Shown: positions 1-8,942, counted from the stretch's first letter. The stretch is 64,000 nucleotides of DNA from an uncultured Clostridia bacterium (GCA_947089135.1 CAMUJF010000008.1:1-64000); one strand, 5' to 3'. The notes: generated by a model from the sequence alone, not told the origin. Translations and numbers: made by a program.

Positions 1-270
1 AGTTGTCGGCTCTGTCGTAGTTGTGGTTTCTGCCGGTGCTGTCGTTTCTGCCGGTGCTGTCGTTTCTGCCGGTACTGTCGTTTCTGACGTAGTTGTGGTT
101 TCTGTTGGAGTTGTCGGCTCTGTCGTAGTTGTGGTTTCTGCCGGTGCTGTCGTTTCTGCCGGTACTGTCGTTTCTGCCGGTGCTGTCGTTTCTGTCGGAG
201 TTGTGGTTTCTGCTGGTGCTGTCGTTTCTGTCGGAGTTGTGGTTTCTGCTGGTGCTGTCGTTTCTGTTGG
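1..270 (-). repeat. 36-base tandem coding repeats (ETTAPAETTTPT)
   Basis: In-frame tandem repeats inside the surface-protein gene. Two units at 197-232 and 233-268 are nearly identical 36-base copies encoding 12 residues; further left the units degenerate into 18- and 24-base variants. Unit number is likely to vary between strains by slippage. The repeats reach the window edge, so the total length is unknown. Confidence 0.85.
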
Positions 271-2433
271 CACTTCTTCCCAGGCTGCCGTATATTTGCG
301 TTCTCCCGTTGACCCGCTCGGTATCTTCACGTTGAGAGCCGCTTCCGTCAAATTAGTTCCAGTCCAGCCCGCAAATGTGAAGCCGTCTCTGACCGGATTA
401 TTTAAGGTTATATCACCGCTTTCTATTGTGTAGGCTGAGGGATTTGTTTCGCCGTCTTTCAATTCGCCGCCGTCCAAATCGTAAGTGATAGGATAGCTTA
501 TCGGCTCGAACACCGCTTTAACGGTTACATCACGGTTCGGCATTATCAGCTTGTTGTCATTGATAACAACATCTGCGGAATTATCGTCCGTGAGATATTC
601 CTTAAACTCGTAACCGATATCCGCTTCGGGAATCAGAGTAACTTCTTCACCGTCAAGAAACAAACCGTTAGAATCGTTTGGGATAAAAGTAAGCTTACCA
701 TGTTCCGCACCGGTCGTCAATTGATATTCCTTCCGACCCACCGACACTTTGCAGGTCGCCGCCGCGTGATAAGGGGCTATGGTCGTTGCGGTGATAACCG
801 CTTCTCCCTTTCCCACAGGCGTGACTTCTCCGTTTTCATTGACAGTCGCCACATTTGTATCGGAGGAACTCCACACAACTCCTTTTTCAAGCGCGTTTCC
901 GGGCGTAACCGTTGCGCCGATGGTTTTAGGTTCATTGCTCGTTTCTTCAAATTCCAATTTTTCCTTGTCAAGACTTATATCCGCCGCCAAAACCATAACG
1001 ATTTTCCCGTCGTATGGAATAAAAGCGTACTTTTCGATGTTGTTCGCATAAAGCTCCTTATTTTCGGCGGTTCGGTCATAGCAAAGCCTGTCAAAGTCCC
1101 CTTGCGTAAAACCGTATCCGCTATATGGAACTATCATATCCCTGTAAGGGTGCTGCTCGTCATCGGGACGAACCCAACGCGACATTCCCAACATTACGCC
1201 GTCCGTCAGTTCTCCGACAAGTCTTAACGGAGATGTAGGATAACCGTAATCATCCGCTCCGTCCAGATACAGGTCGTCAAAGCTATCCTCCGTATCTTTC
1301 GCTGTATTCCCGAATATTCGGGGATTGCCTTTCAGATATATAACGCTGTCAGGCGAACCCAGAACACCGCCGCCGTATATCTCCGCGGTATTGTTTGTTA
1401 CAGTGCCGCCATACAGGTTCATAGTTCCCAAAAGCATAGAAATACCGCCGCCGTTGTTTGCTGTATTTCGTTCGAATACGCCGCCCTCTGTCTGAAGCAA
1501 GGCATACCCGCCGTTCACAAGTATGCCGCCGCCGTTCGACATTGCGGTATTGTCCGAAATTTCACCGCCCGTTATACGCGCTGCCGCAGGATACCTCTCT
1601 CCGGACACATAGATACCACCTCCGCCGCAATCGTACTCGTTGTTTGTCGCAATATTGCCGGTGATTTTTCCGTTTTGCATTATAACCTGCCCTATATTGA
1701 CATACACACCTCCGCCGTTTTTTGTTGCTTCGCAGTTTTCAATACTGCCGCCCGCCATCCCGAACACAGCGTATCTGTAATCCGTGTTTTTACTGTTTAC
1801 TTCTACACCGCCGCCGTCAACCGCCTTGCAGCCTGTAATTTTAGAGCGGTCGTACATATAGAGTTGTCCCGCTCTGATATTGATACCACCGCCGCCTAAG
1901 CTTTCTGATTTATTTTCGGCATTTTGCAGCACGGCTCCCTCCAGCATACGCAGGCTTCCGTCGCCGCTTACACAAATCAGAGGGTGATAGGCGAAAACTC
2001 CGTTATTTTTTCCGCCGTCTAAAATAATGTCTTGCAGTACAAAATCGCCGCTTCCCGTATAGGTGAATATTCTGCCAAGATCATGTCGATCGTCCGTGTC
2101 ATTCATTGTATGGTTTTTTATGGTAAAAGGTGATTCCGAATCTGCCGAAAATATCGTCATCGGCTTTGAAACAGTTATTCCCGCCGACAGAGAAACGTCC
2201 GACAGCAGTACGACCGTTCCGTTTTGTACGACATTCTCGACCGCGTCCGTGAAAGAACCGTACGTCCACCCGTCGTTTTCGTTGGCCCATGCCGCCTCAT
2301 ATTGTGTCTGCTGATTTGAATCCGCAAATAAAGAAATGGGATACAGTGTAAATAATATGCATAAGCTGAGTGCAAATATAATAAATTTCCTGAATATGTG
2401 TCCGTTTGAACTTGATTTTTTATTGGATATCAT
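1..2433 (-). CDS. Large secreted surface protein (beta-helix, Ig-like and Thr-rich repeats), partial
   Basis: The frame is open from an ATG at 2433 to the left edge (811 codons, no stop), so the C-terminus lies outside the window. GGAGG sits 8 bases before the ATG. Residues 1-37 form a signal peptide (basic start, hydrophobic core, SLFA cleavage region). About residues 40-440 are Gly- and Asn-rich turns typical of a right-handed parallel beta-helix. About 481-550 resemble a bacterial Ig-like (BIG_2) domain with a WSSSDTNVATV core. About 640-710 resemble InlB/Listeria-Bacteroides repeats. From about 718 on there is a low-complexity ETTAPAETTTPT tract, likely a wall-spanning stalk. This is typical of adhesins or other exported surface proteins of gut Firmicutes. 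Domain names come from sequence patterns; the ligand is unknown. Confidence 0.85.
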   Translation of the reverse strand, partial: MISNKKSSSNGHIFRKFIIFALSLCILFTLYPISLFADSNQQTQYEAAWANENDGWTYGSFTDAVENVVQNGTVVLLSDVSLSAGITVSKPMTIFSADSESPFTIKNHTMNDTDDRHDLGRIFTYTGSGDFVLQDIILDGGKNNGVFAYHPLICVSGDGSLRMLEGAVLQNAENKSESLGGGGINIRAGQLYMYDRSKITGCKAVDGGGVEVNSKNTDYRYAVFGMAGGSIENCEATKNGGGVYVNIGQVIMQNGKITGNIATNNEYDCGGGGIYVSGERYPAAARITGGEISDNTAMSNGGGILVNGGYALLQTEGGVFERNTANNGGGISMLLGTMNLYGGTVTNNTAEIYGGGVLGSPDSVIYLKGNPRIFGNTAKDTEDSFDDLYLDGADDYGYPTSPLRLVGELTDGVMLGMSRWVRPDDEQHPYRDMIVPYSGYGFTQGDFDRLCYDRTAENKELYANNIEKYAFIPYDGKIVMVLAADISLDKEKLEFEETSNEPKTIGATVTPGNALEKGVVWSSSDTNVATVNENGEVTPVGKGEAVITATTIAPYHAAATCKVSVGRKEYQLTTGAEHGKLTFIPNDSNGLFLDGEEVTLIPEADIGYEFKEYLTDDNSADVVINDNKLIMPNRDVTVKAVFEPISYPITYDLDGGELKDGETNPSAYTIESGDITLNNPVRDGFTFAGWTGTNLTEAALNVKIPSGSTGERKYTAAWEEVPTETTAPAETTTPTETTAPAETTTPTETTAPAETTVPAETTAPAETTTTTEPTTPTETTTTSETTVPAETTAPAETTAPAETTTTTEPTT

Positions 2434-2477
2434 ACCAAATACCTCCGCGCGAAATTTTCAGCATCAAATACTTAATT

Positions 2478-2505
2478 CAAGCGCAGCTCGTTAAAGCTGC
2501 GCTTG
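2478..2505 (-). other. Hairpin between small membrane-protein gene and surface-protein gene
   Basis: A perfect 11-bp stem (CAAGCGCAGCT / AGCTGCGCTTG) with a 6-base loop lies between the stop of the small upstream gene and the ATG of the surface protein. No long U-run follows on the minus strand, so it is a weak terminator at best. It could attenuate read-through or stabilise the downstream mRNA. Confidence 0.6.
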
Positions 2506-2514
2506 AAAATCAAA

Positions 2515-2696
2515 TTACTTTTTCAGCATACGTTTTTTCAAAAACATAACCAATATTCCCAAACCGGCAATTCCGCAGATTATCGGAATTATCGCATACC
2601 GCTTTTCGGGAATAACTTCACTGTCCGCAACGTCCGTTAAAAGCATTAGCGTCATACTTAACGCCGTGAAAAATGAAACTATTTTTTATTTTTCAT
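2515..2696 (-). pseudogene. Small signal-peptide/membrane protein gene, frameshifted in an A-run
   Basis: An ATG at 2696 with a GGGGG ribosome site 8 bases upstream reads only MKNKK and stops. One extra A in the run of six (plus-strand T 2682-2687) would join this start to an open frame ending at 2515, giving about 58 residues: a Lys start, a hydrophobic segment (FFTALSMTLMLL), a short polar part, a second membrane segment (IIPIICGIAGLGILVMFL) and a KKRMLKK tail. As it stands the only in-frame ATG is at 2655, without a ribosome site. It sits between a strong promoter and the surface-protein gene, so it is probably the first cistron of that operon. It may be a true mutation, phase variation or a sequencing error. 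Confidence 0.55.
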
Positions 2697-2736
2697 TGAA
2701 ATTCCCCCTTGTATTTTTTATAGTAATTCATATTGC

Positions 2737-2766
2737 ATTATAAACAAAACTACAATTTTACGTCAA
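2737..2766 (-). promoter_or_regulatory. Sigma-A promoter for the surface-protein operon
   Basis: On the minus strand TTGACG (2761-2766) and a perfect TATAAT (2737-2742) are 18 bases apart. Transcription would start near 2730, about 25 bases before the GGGGG ribosome site of the small frameshifted gene. Confidence 0.75.
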
Positions 2767-3033
2767 TCACTTTGGCGTAATTGGTCGTTTTGGAAGCATA
2801 ATTGGTAAAAATTTTAAAAATCTAACCTATACAAATATACTATATTTCCGCTGTTATTTCCATAAAAATCACTTAAATGACGTTAAAATCACTTAAACAA
2901 CATATTTATAGGAAATAATGTTAATGAATATTCCTTCGGTAACAATACAAACTTCTGTATCGTTACGTACCTAAAAGCTGAGTCAATTTTTCATAATTAC
3001 TTTTGCAGGTAGGCTGAAGAATCCTGGTATTAA
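2767..3033. other. AT-rich intergenic region without a gene
   Basis: No credible gene. It holds two direct copies of AAAATCACTTAAA (around 2866 and 2886) about 20 bases apart, which could be a regulator site upstream of the surface-protein promoter. Nothing else was recognised. Confidence 0.4.
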
Positions 3034-3075
3034 GTAAAAAACGGAGAACAGTTTGTTTAAATGAACTGTTCTCCG
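3034..3075 (-). terminator. Rho-independent terminator of the trkA-trkA-ftsA operon
   Basis: 12-bp stem CGGAGAACAGTT / AACTGTTCTCCG (3042-3053 with 3064-3075), followed on the minus strand by six T residues. It lies 25 bases past the ftsA stop. Confidence 0.85.
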
Positions 3076-3099
3076 CTTCAATATATTTACATTTTGGTA

Positions 3100-5541
3100 T
3101 CATTGACTTGCCCATTTAATGACCGCAACGTCTCCGTCATGTATAACGTCCATAAAGCTTACTTCCTTGCCATTGAGGGTAAGTATCATATTTCCGTCCG
3201 CAGGAGGATTATCCAGATCAATATCCGCTATCGCCATAAGCTCGATAAATTCGTGGGGCATCGTTGCCGGACGCGGTTCAAGATTAATTGTCTTTCCGTT
3301 AAGCACGACCTTAAACTCTTCCTGATCGGCAGCTCCCGGAGCTTCGGGAATCTCGGCGGCTTCTTCTGCGGGAACTTCAACGGCAGCAGGAATGTCCTGT
3401 TCCGGTGTAATAGTTTCCACGGAAGCAGGCAGTTCAGGAATCGCCTGCTGCGGGACATTTTCGGAAGCTTGCTCCACAGCAGCAGCCTGTTCGGATTCAG
3501 CGGAAGTTTCTGCGGGTACAGTTTCGGAAATCACCGTATCGGAAGACAATCCCTCTGCAATCGCCTTTGCAAGACGTCCCGCTCTGGATTCATTATTGAG
3601 AATCTTGTCGGAAGTAACCAAATCGTCACCGTCATTCAGATAATAGTCCACTGTAAGCAGTCTGCCGGACTTGTAGAAATTAAGCGTTGATGTATCAAAC
3701 GGGAGCGTTTGCATAAGGTCTCCGAGGGTCTCCACCTCCGAAACGGTAACATCGTCAAGGTTCTGAATGCTGTAATCTCCCGAAACATGCTTGTCGTTAA
3801 CATGAGCAATAACGCCGAAAAGATATTCAGTGCCGTCCACAAACACCTTATGGGGAGAAACATCCCCTGCAACGTCGGAAATTTTTACTTCCGCGTTTTC
3901 TCCGTTTTCGGCAGGCTTAAATATCAATTTGTCTCCTTGATTTACAATAGTTTCCAAAGAAACGGGCTCACCGTTCAGCGTTATCTCCGCGATAGTAGCG
4001 CGTCCGCCCTTTAGTATCTGCTTTTCGCCGTTTACGGTAAAGTTCAGATTTCTTCCCGAACGTCCGATTATCTGAGTGGATCTGTACCCTGCCGATGTGA
4101 GCAGGTCGATAACGCGAACCGCTCTTGTGTCGAAAACGCGTATTTTTTTGTCATTAAGGGTCACAACAGAAAAGTCGTAACCGCTGTTATAGGTCGCCGT
4201 AACGCCGATTCCTATGGGGGTAACGTATTCGGGACCGCTTATTTTACTGTTTCCGAAAGATACGTTTTTCATTACCTCGTTTTTGCCGACGGCAACGCGG
4301 TTTTCAGGTATTTCAAGCTTTTCTGCGATATATTTGGACAAATCGGGAATAAGACTTCCGCCGCCTACAAGAAATACCGCCGCAGGAGCCTGTCCGTTTG
4401 CGCTTATGATATTCTTGACAATATCGTCCGCAAGAGAATCAACCACAGCAAACAAACTGGAGAAAAACTCCTCCCTTTCAATGGTATGCTTGTAGCCGAG
4501 GATATCGGTGTAGTCAATTTTTTCCATGTAGCTGCTGAGCTTCATTTCCTCCGCAGTGGAGAAATCAACAAGGTACTTTCTGATTATCTCTTCGGTTATC
4601 TCGTCCCCCGCCGTTGTGGACATTGCATACGCCACAATGCTTCCGTTGCGGGCGATAGCGATATCGGAAGTACCCGCTCCGATATCGACAAGAGCAACGT
4701 TTATAAGACGTATTTCGGGAGGAATAACTATGTTCATGGCGGCAATAGGTTCCAGCGTAAGGCTTGAAACCTCAAGACCGTTCATATCGGTTACCGCGTA
4801 AAGACTTTCCACAACGGGACTGGGCAGAAACGCGGCAATAAGCTCTATTGAGACCTTTTTTCCCTTATGTCCAACCAAGGAACCGATTTTATAGTCGTCA
4901 AGCAGATACTGCACGACCGTATGACCCACGCAGTAAAAGGACATCTTCGCGTCCGCAATTTCCGTATCAAGCTCGTCCTGAGCCTTTAATGTGGTTTCCA
5001 GCTCAAAGGATTTAACGTCGTCCTCGGAAATGCTGTCCTTGTCCTTTATGTCAAAGGACATCTCCGTCCTGTGGGTTTTAAGTGCGCGTCCCGCCGCAGC
5101 GATAGCGACCCTTGAAAGCTTTATCCCGGACTGCGTTTCAAGCTTTTCCCTTACCTGCTTCACCACCGACGATACCACCGGAATGTCCTCGATCTGACCG
5201 TCGATCATCGCCCGCCTTTTGTGAGGAAGCGACTCGGCATAGTCAACGCAGAAAATATTGTCGTCCATATGACCGATTATACCCACAACAGTACGCGTTC
5301 CGATATCCAGCGCAAAAAGCTCGTTTTCCTCCTGAGGTCTGAGCTTGCGCGATGAGAGCTTCGTCTGTTCGTCGGATTTCTGCTGCTTTAATTGCTTTGA
5401 CTGATTTGCTTGATTTTCCTGTGCAGCCGCCGCATTTGCGGTATCCTTATCCGTCTTAGAGGGACGTCCGCGTTTTTTGGAAGTATTGGAAACGACGGCT
5501 TCAGCGCCGTCAGCCATATTTTTTTCCGACTGTTTTGCCAT
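3100..5541 (-). CDS. ftsA: FtsA-type actin-like cell division protein with long C-terminal extension
   Basis: FtsA-family actin-like ATPase that would tether FtsZ filaments to the membrane. After a charged, low-complexity N-terminus (about 70 residues) the actin fold begins with ELFALDIGTRTVVGIIG. The second phosphate motif is LVDIGAGTSDIAI and the adenosine motif is VFLVGGGSLIPDL. The protein is 813 residues, about twice the usual FtsA. After the core (to about 450) come repeated modules of the form 'I/LTLNGxxVSxxxxxxxGD' near 525-545 and again at the extreme C-terminus, perhaps beta-grasp-like, with a Glu/Ala-rich linker near 670-740. ATG 5541 is chosen because AAGGGTGG lies 8 bases upstream; an in-frame GTG at 5553 is less likely. 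It follows two trkA genes closely, so it is probably co-transcribed with them. Confidence 0.85.
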   Translation of the reverse strand: MAKQSEKNMADGAEAVVSNTSKKRGRPSKTDKDTANAAAAQENQANQSKQLKQQKSDEQTKLSSRKLRPQEENELFALDIGTRTVVGIIGHMDDNIFCVDYAESLPHKRRAMIDGQIEDIPVVSSVVKQVREKLETQSGIKLSRVAIAAAGRALKTHRTEMSFDIKDKDSISEDDVKSFELETTLKAQDELDTEIADAKMSFYCVGHTVVQYLLDDYKIGSLVGHKGKKVSIELIAAFLPSPVVESLYAVTDMNGLEVSSLTLEPIAAMNIVIPPEIRLINVALVDIGAGTSDIAIARNGSIVAYAMSTTAGDEITEEIIRKYLVDFSTAEEMKLSSYMEKIDYTDILGYKHTIEREEFFSSLFAVVDSLADDIVKNIISANGQAPAAVFLVGGGSLIPDLSKYIAEKLEIPENRVAVGKNEVMKNVSFGNSKISGPEYVTPIGIGVTATYNSGYDFSVVTLNDKKIRVFDTRAVRVIDLLTSAGYRSTQIIGRSGRNLNFTVNGEKQILKGGRATIAEITLNGEPVSLETIVNQGDKLIFKPAENGENAEVKISDVAGDVSPHKVFVDGTEYLFGVIAHVNDKHVSGDYSIQNLDDVTVSEVETLGDLMQTLPFDTSTLNFYKSGRLLTVDYYLNDGDDLVTSDKILNNESRAGRLAKAIAEGLSSDTVISETVPAETSAESEQAAAVEQASENVPQQAIPELPASVETITPEQDIPAAVEVPAEEAAEIPEAPGAADQEEFKVVLNGKTINLEPRPATMPHEFIELMAIADIDLDNPPADGNMILTLNGKEVSFMDVIHDGDVAVIKWASQ

Positions 5542-5576
5542 TTCTGTTACCACCCTTTTCTGAAAAATATATCGGT

Positions 5577-6239
5577 TCAGTCTTTTATTTTAAGCACTGA
5601 TTTAAGTTCCTTGACCACATTCGATTCAGATATGACCAAAAGCTTGTCCCCGCTTTTCAGCATCGACTGACCGCGGGGTATTATCATACAGCCGCCGCGG
5701 GTTATGGAAACGATATTGAACAGTACGGGCAGCTTTATCTCCATAAGCATTTTTCCGTCGTATATATAGTCGGGCGGAAGCTGCACTTCAAACAAGGTTA
5801 TCTCCCCCCTGCCAAGCGAAAGAACCTGCTTTATCCGCGAAGTGTCTACCTCCCGCTCTATCAGCGAAGCGATGCTGTCCGTGCTGTTAATAACGTTGTC
5901 TATTCCCAGAGCCTGCATTACAGCCACGTTTTTGGGATTGTTGGATTTTGCAACGGTTTTTTCAACGCCGAACTTTTTTTTCGCAAGCTGACAAACGATA
6001 AGATTTGTTTCGTCCGAACCGGTAACGCTCACAAGCGCGCCCGATTCCTGTATCTCCGCGGCTTCAAGTATTTCCAGCTTTGTAGCGTCGCCGCATATAA
6101 TTGGTATGTCCATCTCGTTTGCAATATGCTCGCATACGGACTTGTCCCGTTCAATAACAGTCGGCTCGTGATCGTGTTCGATCAGGGTGCGTACAAGATA
6201 GTACCCTACCTTGCCGCCGCCTATAATTGTAACCTTCAA
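5577..6239 (-). CDS. trkA: TrkA-type K+ channel regulatory subunit (RCK domain), second copy
   Basis: 220-residue cytoplasmic regulator of a Trk/Ktr potassium channel. The N-terminal Rossmann RCK_N domain starts with MKVTIIGGGKVGYYL (GxGxxG-like nucleotide site) and carries an acidic residue ending the second strand (VIERD). Residues about 140-220 form the RCK_C (TrkA_C) domain. It lies 20 bases after another trkA and 35 bases before ftsA. The two differ in sequence, so they may form a heteromeric gating ring. The membrane pore (TrkH/KtrB) is not in the window. Confidence 0.9.
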   Translation of the reverse strand: MKVTIIGGGKVGYYLVRTLIEHDHEPTVIERDKSVCEHIANEMDIPIICGDATKLEILEAAEIQESGALVSVTGSDETNLIVCQLAKKKFGVEKTVAKSNNPKNVAVMQALGIDNVINSTDSIASLIEREVDTSRIKQVLSLGRGEITLFEVQLPPDYIYDGKMLMEIKLPVLFNIVSITRGGCMIIPRGQSMLKSGDKLLVISESNVVKELKSVLKIKD

Positions 6240-6259
6240 ATAAATTCCTCTCCCGTACT

Positions 6260-6889
6260 TTAATCCGCGAATTTAGCAAGGATAAGCTTGTCTCCCTTTT
6301 GCAGCTCACGGTTTGTAAGCAGTATCCTGCTCAGAGAGCCGTCGCCGCGTTCTATGGCTACAAGAGTCTCGTTTTCCTCAAATTCTATTTCGCTTACGCG
6401 TTTTCCAATAAAATCTTTCGGTATCTCCATTATCTCCATAACGATAGAATGTCCTCCGACAGAGGTTCCCGCAGAAGCGGAACTGTTTATAGCCGCGCAG
6501 AAAGACGTCACCGTCGTATTTGTAGGACATATTGTTTCGAGTCCGAATTCGGAAAAGACCTCGTTTTTCTTTGGGTCGTTAACTCTTGCGAAAACCTTTG
6601 GAACACTGAAAAATTGTTTTGCAAGCTGAATTACCATTAAATTTGTGTTATCATCGGAGGTTACCGCCGCGAGAGCGTCACAGTTCTCTATACCCGCTTT
6701 TTTCAGCACTTCCTTGTCAATGGGAACGCCTAAAGTGGTGTAACCGTTAAAATCTGCCGAAAGATTTGAAAACTGTTCCTTATCGCTGCTTATTACCGAA
6801 ACATCGTGTCCCTGAGCGGACAATGCGCTGCACAGAGCTGCACCGACGTTTCCGCAGCCGATCACAAGAATATTCATTGCGGAAGCCAT
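6260..6889 (-). CDS. trkA: TrkA-type K+ channel regulatory subunit (RCK domain), first copy
   Basis: About 205-210 residues. MNILVIGCGNVGAAL is the NAD(H)/ATP-binding loop of the RCK_N domain, SSDKEQF carries the acidic ribose contact, and the C-terminal third is a TrkA_C domain. It would bind nucleotides and gate a potassium channel pore encoded elsewhere. The start is uncertain: AAGGAG lies 3 bases before ATG 6889 and 15 before ATG 6877, and family homologues start at the latter. The promoter at 6921-6949 rules out starts much further upstream. First gene of the trkA-trkA-ftsA operon. Confidence 0.88.
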   Translation of the reverse strand: MASAMNILVIGCGNVGAALCSALSAQGHDVSVISSDKEQFSNLSADFNGYTTLGVPIDKEVLKKAGIENCDALAAVTSDDNTNLMVIQLAKQFFSVPKVFARVNDPKKNEVFSEFGLETICPTNTTVTSFCAAINSSASAGTSVGGHSIVMEIMEIPKDFIGKRVSEIEFEENETLVAIERGDGSLSRILLTNRELQKGDKLILAKFAD

Positions 6890-6920
6890 TCTCTCCTTCC
6901 AAATAAAACTATACAAATTT

Positions 6921-6949
6921 ATTATATTACAAAATCCTCCGAATTACAA
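6921..6949 (-). promoter_or_regulatory. Promoter of the trkA-trkA-ftsA operon
   Basis: Minus-strand TTGTAA (6944-6949), 17-base spacer, perfect TATAAT (6921-6926). Predicted start near 6914, about 25-35 bases before the first gene. Confidence 0.7.
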
Positions 6950-7085
6950 TAGTTTTTTTCTAAAAAATTTTTATTCAGGACACAAATACAGCCTTTTTCA
7001 GATGCGAATTGCTGCCGAAAGCGTATTTTGTCGGAATCACGCGATCTTTAATATGTGAAAGTTATGTGAGAAATCACGGAATAGC

Positions 7086-7114
7086 TTGCATTTCTGTAAA
7101 TTTTATGATATAAT
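7086..7114 (+). promoter_or_regulatory. Promoter of citrate synthase gene
   Basis: TTGCAT (7086-7091), 17-base spacer, perfect TATAAT (7109-7114), about 48 bases before the gltA ATG. Confidence 0.75.
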
Positions 7115-7162
7115 TAACAATGTGAAGTATTTATATGATGTTTTTATGAAAGGACGTATCAA

Positions 7163-8530
7163 ATGATTTCAGGTTACAATTTTTCCCAGATCACTCCGGA
7201 TATTCTTGCTATGTCAGCTTTGTGCTCTAAAAACGGCTGTATAGACCAAGAGCTTTATACCAAATATGATGTAAAGCGCGGTCTCAGAGATATAAACGGT
7301 AAAGGTGTTCTTGCGGGGCTCACTGAGATATCCGAGATCATCTCTTCAAAAACCGTTGACGGTAAATCGGTTCCCTGCGACGGAGAGCTTTACTACCGCG
7401 GCTATAATATCAACGACCTTGTAACGGGATTTACCCGTGACAAGCGCTTTGGCTTTGAAGAGATCACCTATCTTCTGCTTTTCGGAGAGCTTCCCTCAAA
7501 AAAACAGCTTGACGATTTCAGCAGACTGCTCTCAGACTACAGGCAGCTGCCGACCACGTTTGTGCGCGATATAATCATGAAATCGCCCAGCAATGACATT
7601 ATGAACGGTCTTGCGAGAGGCGTGCTCACGCTTTATTCTTACGACGATATGCCAAACGACATCTCTATACCAAATGTACTGAGACAGTCGCTGGAGCTTA
7701 TCTCGCTTTTCCCGCTTATAGCGGTCTACAGCTACCAGGCAAAGGCGTACTACCACGACAACGACAGCTTTTTCATTCACCAGCCAAACCCTGAGTACTC
7801 CACCGCGGAAAACATTCTTCATATGCTTCGCAGCGACAGCTCGTTTACAGCTCTCGAAGCGCACATTCTCGACCTTGCTCTTGTTCTTCATGCCGAGCAC
7901 GGAGGAGGAAACAACTCTACCTTTACGACGCACGTTGTTACTTCTTCCGGTACCGATACTTATTCGGCAATAGCCGCGGCATTGGCTTCCCTTAAAGGAC
8001 CTAAGCACGGCGGCGCAAACATCAAGGTTACAATGATGTTTGAGGACATGAAAAACAAGCTTTCCGACTGGGAGGACGAGGACGCTATCCGCGATTATCT
8101 TAAAAAGCTCCTCCATAAAGAGGCTTTCGACAGATCGGGACTTATTTACGGTATGGGTCATGCTGTGTACTCCGTATCCGACCCCAGAGCGGCAATACTG
8201 AAAAAAGCTGTAAAAAGTCTGTCCGAGGAAAAACACATGGAGAAAGAATATTCTTTGTACAGCAAAATAGAACGTCTTGCACCCGAAGTTATCGCAAAGG
8301 AACGCAGGATCTATAAGGGCGTGTCTGCAAATATTGATTTCTACAGCGGGTTTGCCTACAGTATGCTTCGGCTTCCGCCGGAACTCTACACGCCTATTTT
8401 TGCAATTGCAAGAATTTCGGGCTGGTCCGCTCACCGTATCGAGGAACTGCTTGTCGCAGGAAAAATCATTCGTCCCGCCTATAAAGCCGTTCAGGAACAC
8501 AGAGACTATATGCCTATTTCCGGAAGATAA
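7163..8530 (+). CDS. gltA: Citrate synthase
   Basis: Condenses acetyl-CoA and oxaloacetate to citrate, here probably feeding a partial TCA route to glutamate in an anaerobe. The 455-residue protein has the family signatures: LHAEHGGGNNSTFT with a catalytic His, LKGPKHGGAN (citrate-binding His region) and IYGMGHAVYSVSDPR (His, then Asp and Arg). An N-terminal extension of about 60 residues before the core ('LAGLTEIS') is usual for this Clostridial type. AAAGGA lies 9 bases before the ATG. It is monocistronic, with its own promoter and a downstream hairpin. Confidence 0.93.
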   Translation: MISGYNFSQITPDILAMSALCSKNGCIDQELYTKYDVKRGLRDINGKGVLAGLTEISEIISSKTVDGKSVPCDGELYYRGYNINDLVTGFTRDKRFGFEEITYLLLFGELPSKKQLDDFSRLLSDYRQLPTTFVRDIIMKSPSNDIMNGLARGVLTLYSYDDMPNDISIPNVLRQSLELISLFPLIAVYSYQAKAYYHDNDSFFIHQPNPEYSTAENILHMLRSDSSFTALEAHILDLALVLHAEHGGGNNSTFTTHVVTSSGTDTYSAIAAALASLKGPKHGGANIKVTMMFEDMKNKLSDWEDEDAIRDYLKKLLHKEAFDRSGLIYGMGHAVYSVSDPRAAILKKAVKSLSEEKHMEKEYSLYSKIERLAPEVIAKERRIYKGVSANIDFYSGFAYSMLRLPPELYTPIFAIARISGWSAHRIEELLVAGKIIRPAYKAVQEHRDYMPISGR

Positions 8531-8820
8531 AGTGAAAGAACAATACTTATGACTTTGAATGAAGCCGCCGGACGGGAAAATTTTCGGTGGGTATGATGAT
8601 CTGTTAATACCGTTTCATAAACAAATAAAGTTAAAGGCTCCGCAATTCCAATCAGCAAAAGGATTTGCGGAGCCTTAAATAATTTGTACGGAAAAACTTT
8701 TCAAAAAGTTCCATTTTGTCGGTTTCCGGCAGCTCCCGAATGTCAAAAGAGGGCAAGCTGTTTGATAAAATATAGCATTTTTGTATCTAATTTATTTGCA
8801 TTTTTTTCTTATAAAATATA
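8531..8820. other. Intergenic region between citrate synthase and protease genes
   Basis: Apart from the terminator at 8633-8678 it contains no convincing gene. A small palindrome, GGAAAAACTTTT-C-AAAAAGTTCC, lies near 8690-8715. Nothing else was recognised. Confidence 0.4.
8633..8678 (+). terminator. Terminator-like hairpin after citrate synthase
   Basis: Stem of AAGGCTCCGCAA with TTGCGGAGCCTT (extended by TCC/GGA after one bulge) around a loop of about 14 bases. The following sequence is AT-rich but not a clean T-run, so strength is uncertain. Confidence 0.6.
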
Positions 8821-8849
8821 TTGCAAACTTCAAAATAATATGTTAAAAT
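8821..8849 (+). promoter_or_regulatory. Promoter of the protease/anchored-protein pair
   Basis: TTGCAA (8821-8826), 17-base spacer, TAAAAT (8844-8849), about 90 bases before the start of the M60-type protease gene. Confidence 0.6.
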
Positions 8850-8942
8850 AACCATAATTGACATTATTGTGCAATATATGACATTTCACAAGGTTCTGAC
8901 GGCTTTTTAAAAGAAGGAAACAACAAACGGAAAGGAATGGTA

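Noticed and set aside
1..270. CRISPR-like look of the repeats at the left edge
   Set aside because: The units are contiguous, keep one open frame and have no unique spacers; they code for Thr/Pro/Glu repeats.
700..1227. Plus-strand frames inside the left surface-protein region
   Set aside because: The minus strand is open for all 811 codons with a signal peptide and ribosome site; the plus frames are shadows.
7532..8500. Long minus-strand frame of about 320 codons inside citrate synthase
   Set aside because: It is a mirror of a strongly supported gene; the amino-acid pattern shows no family and there is no ribosome site.
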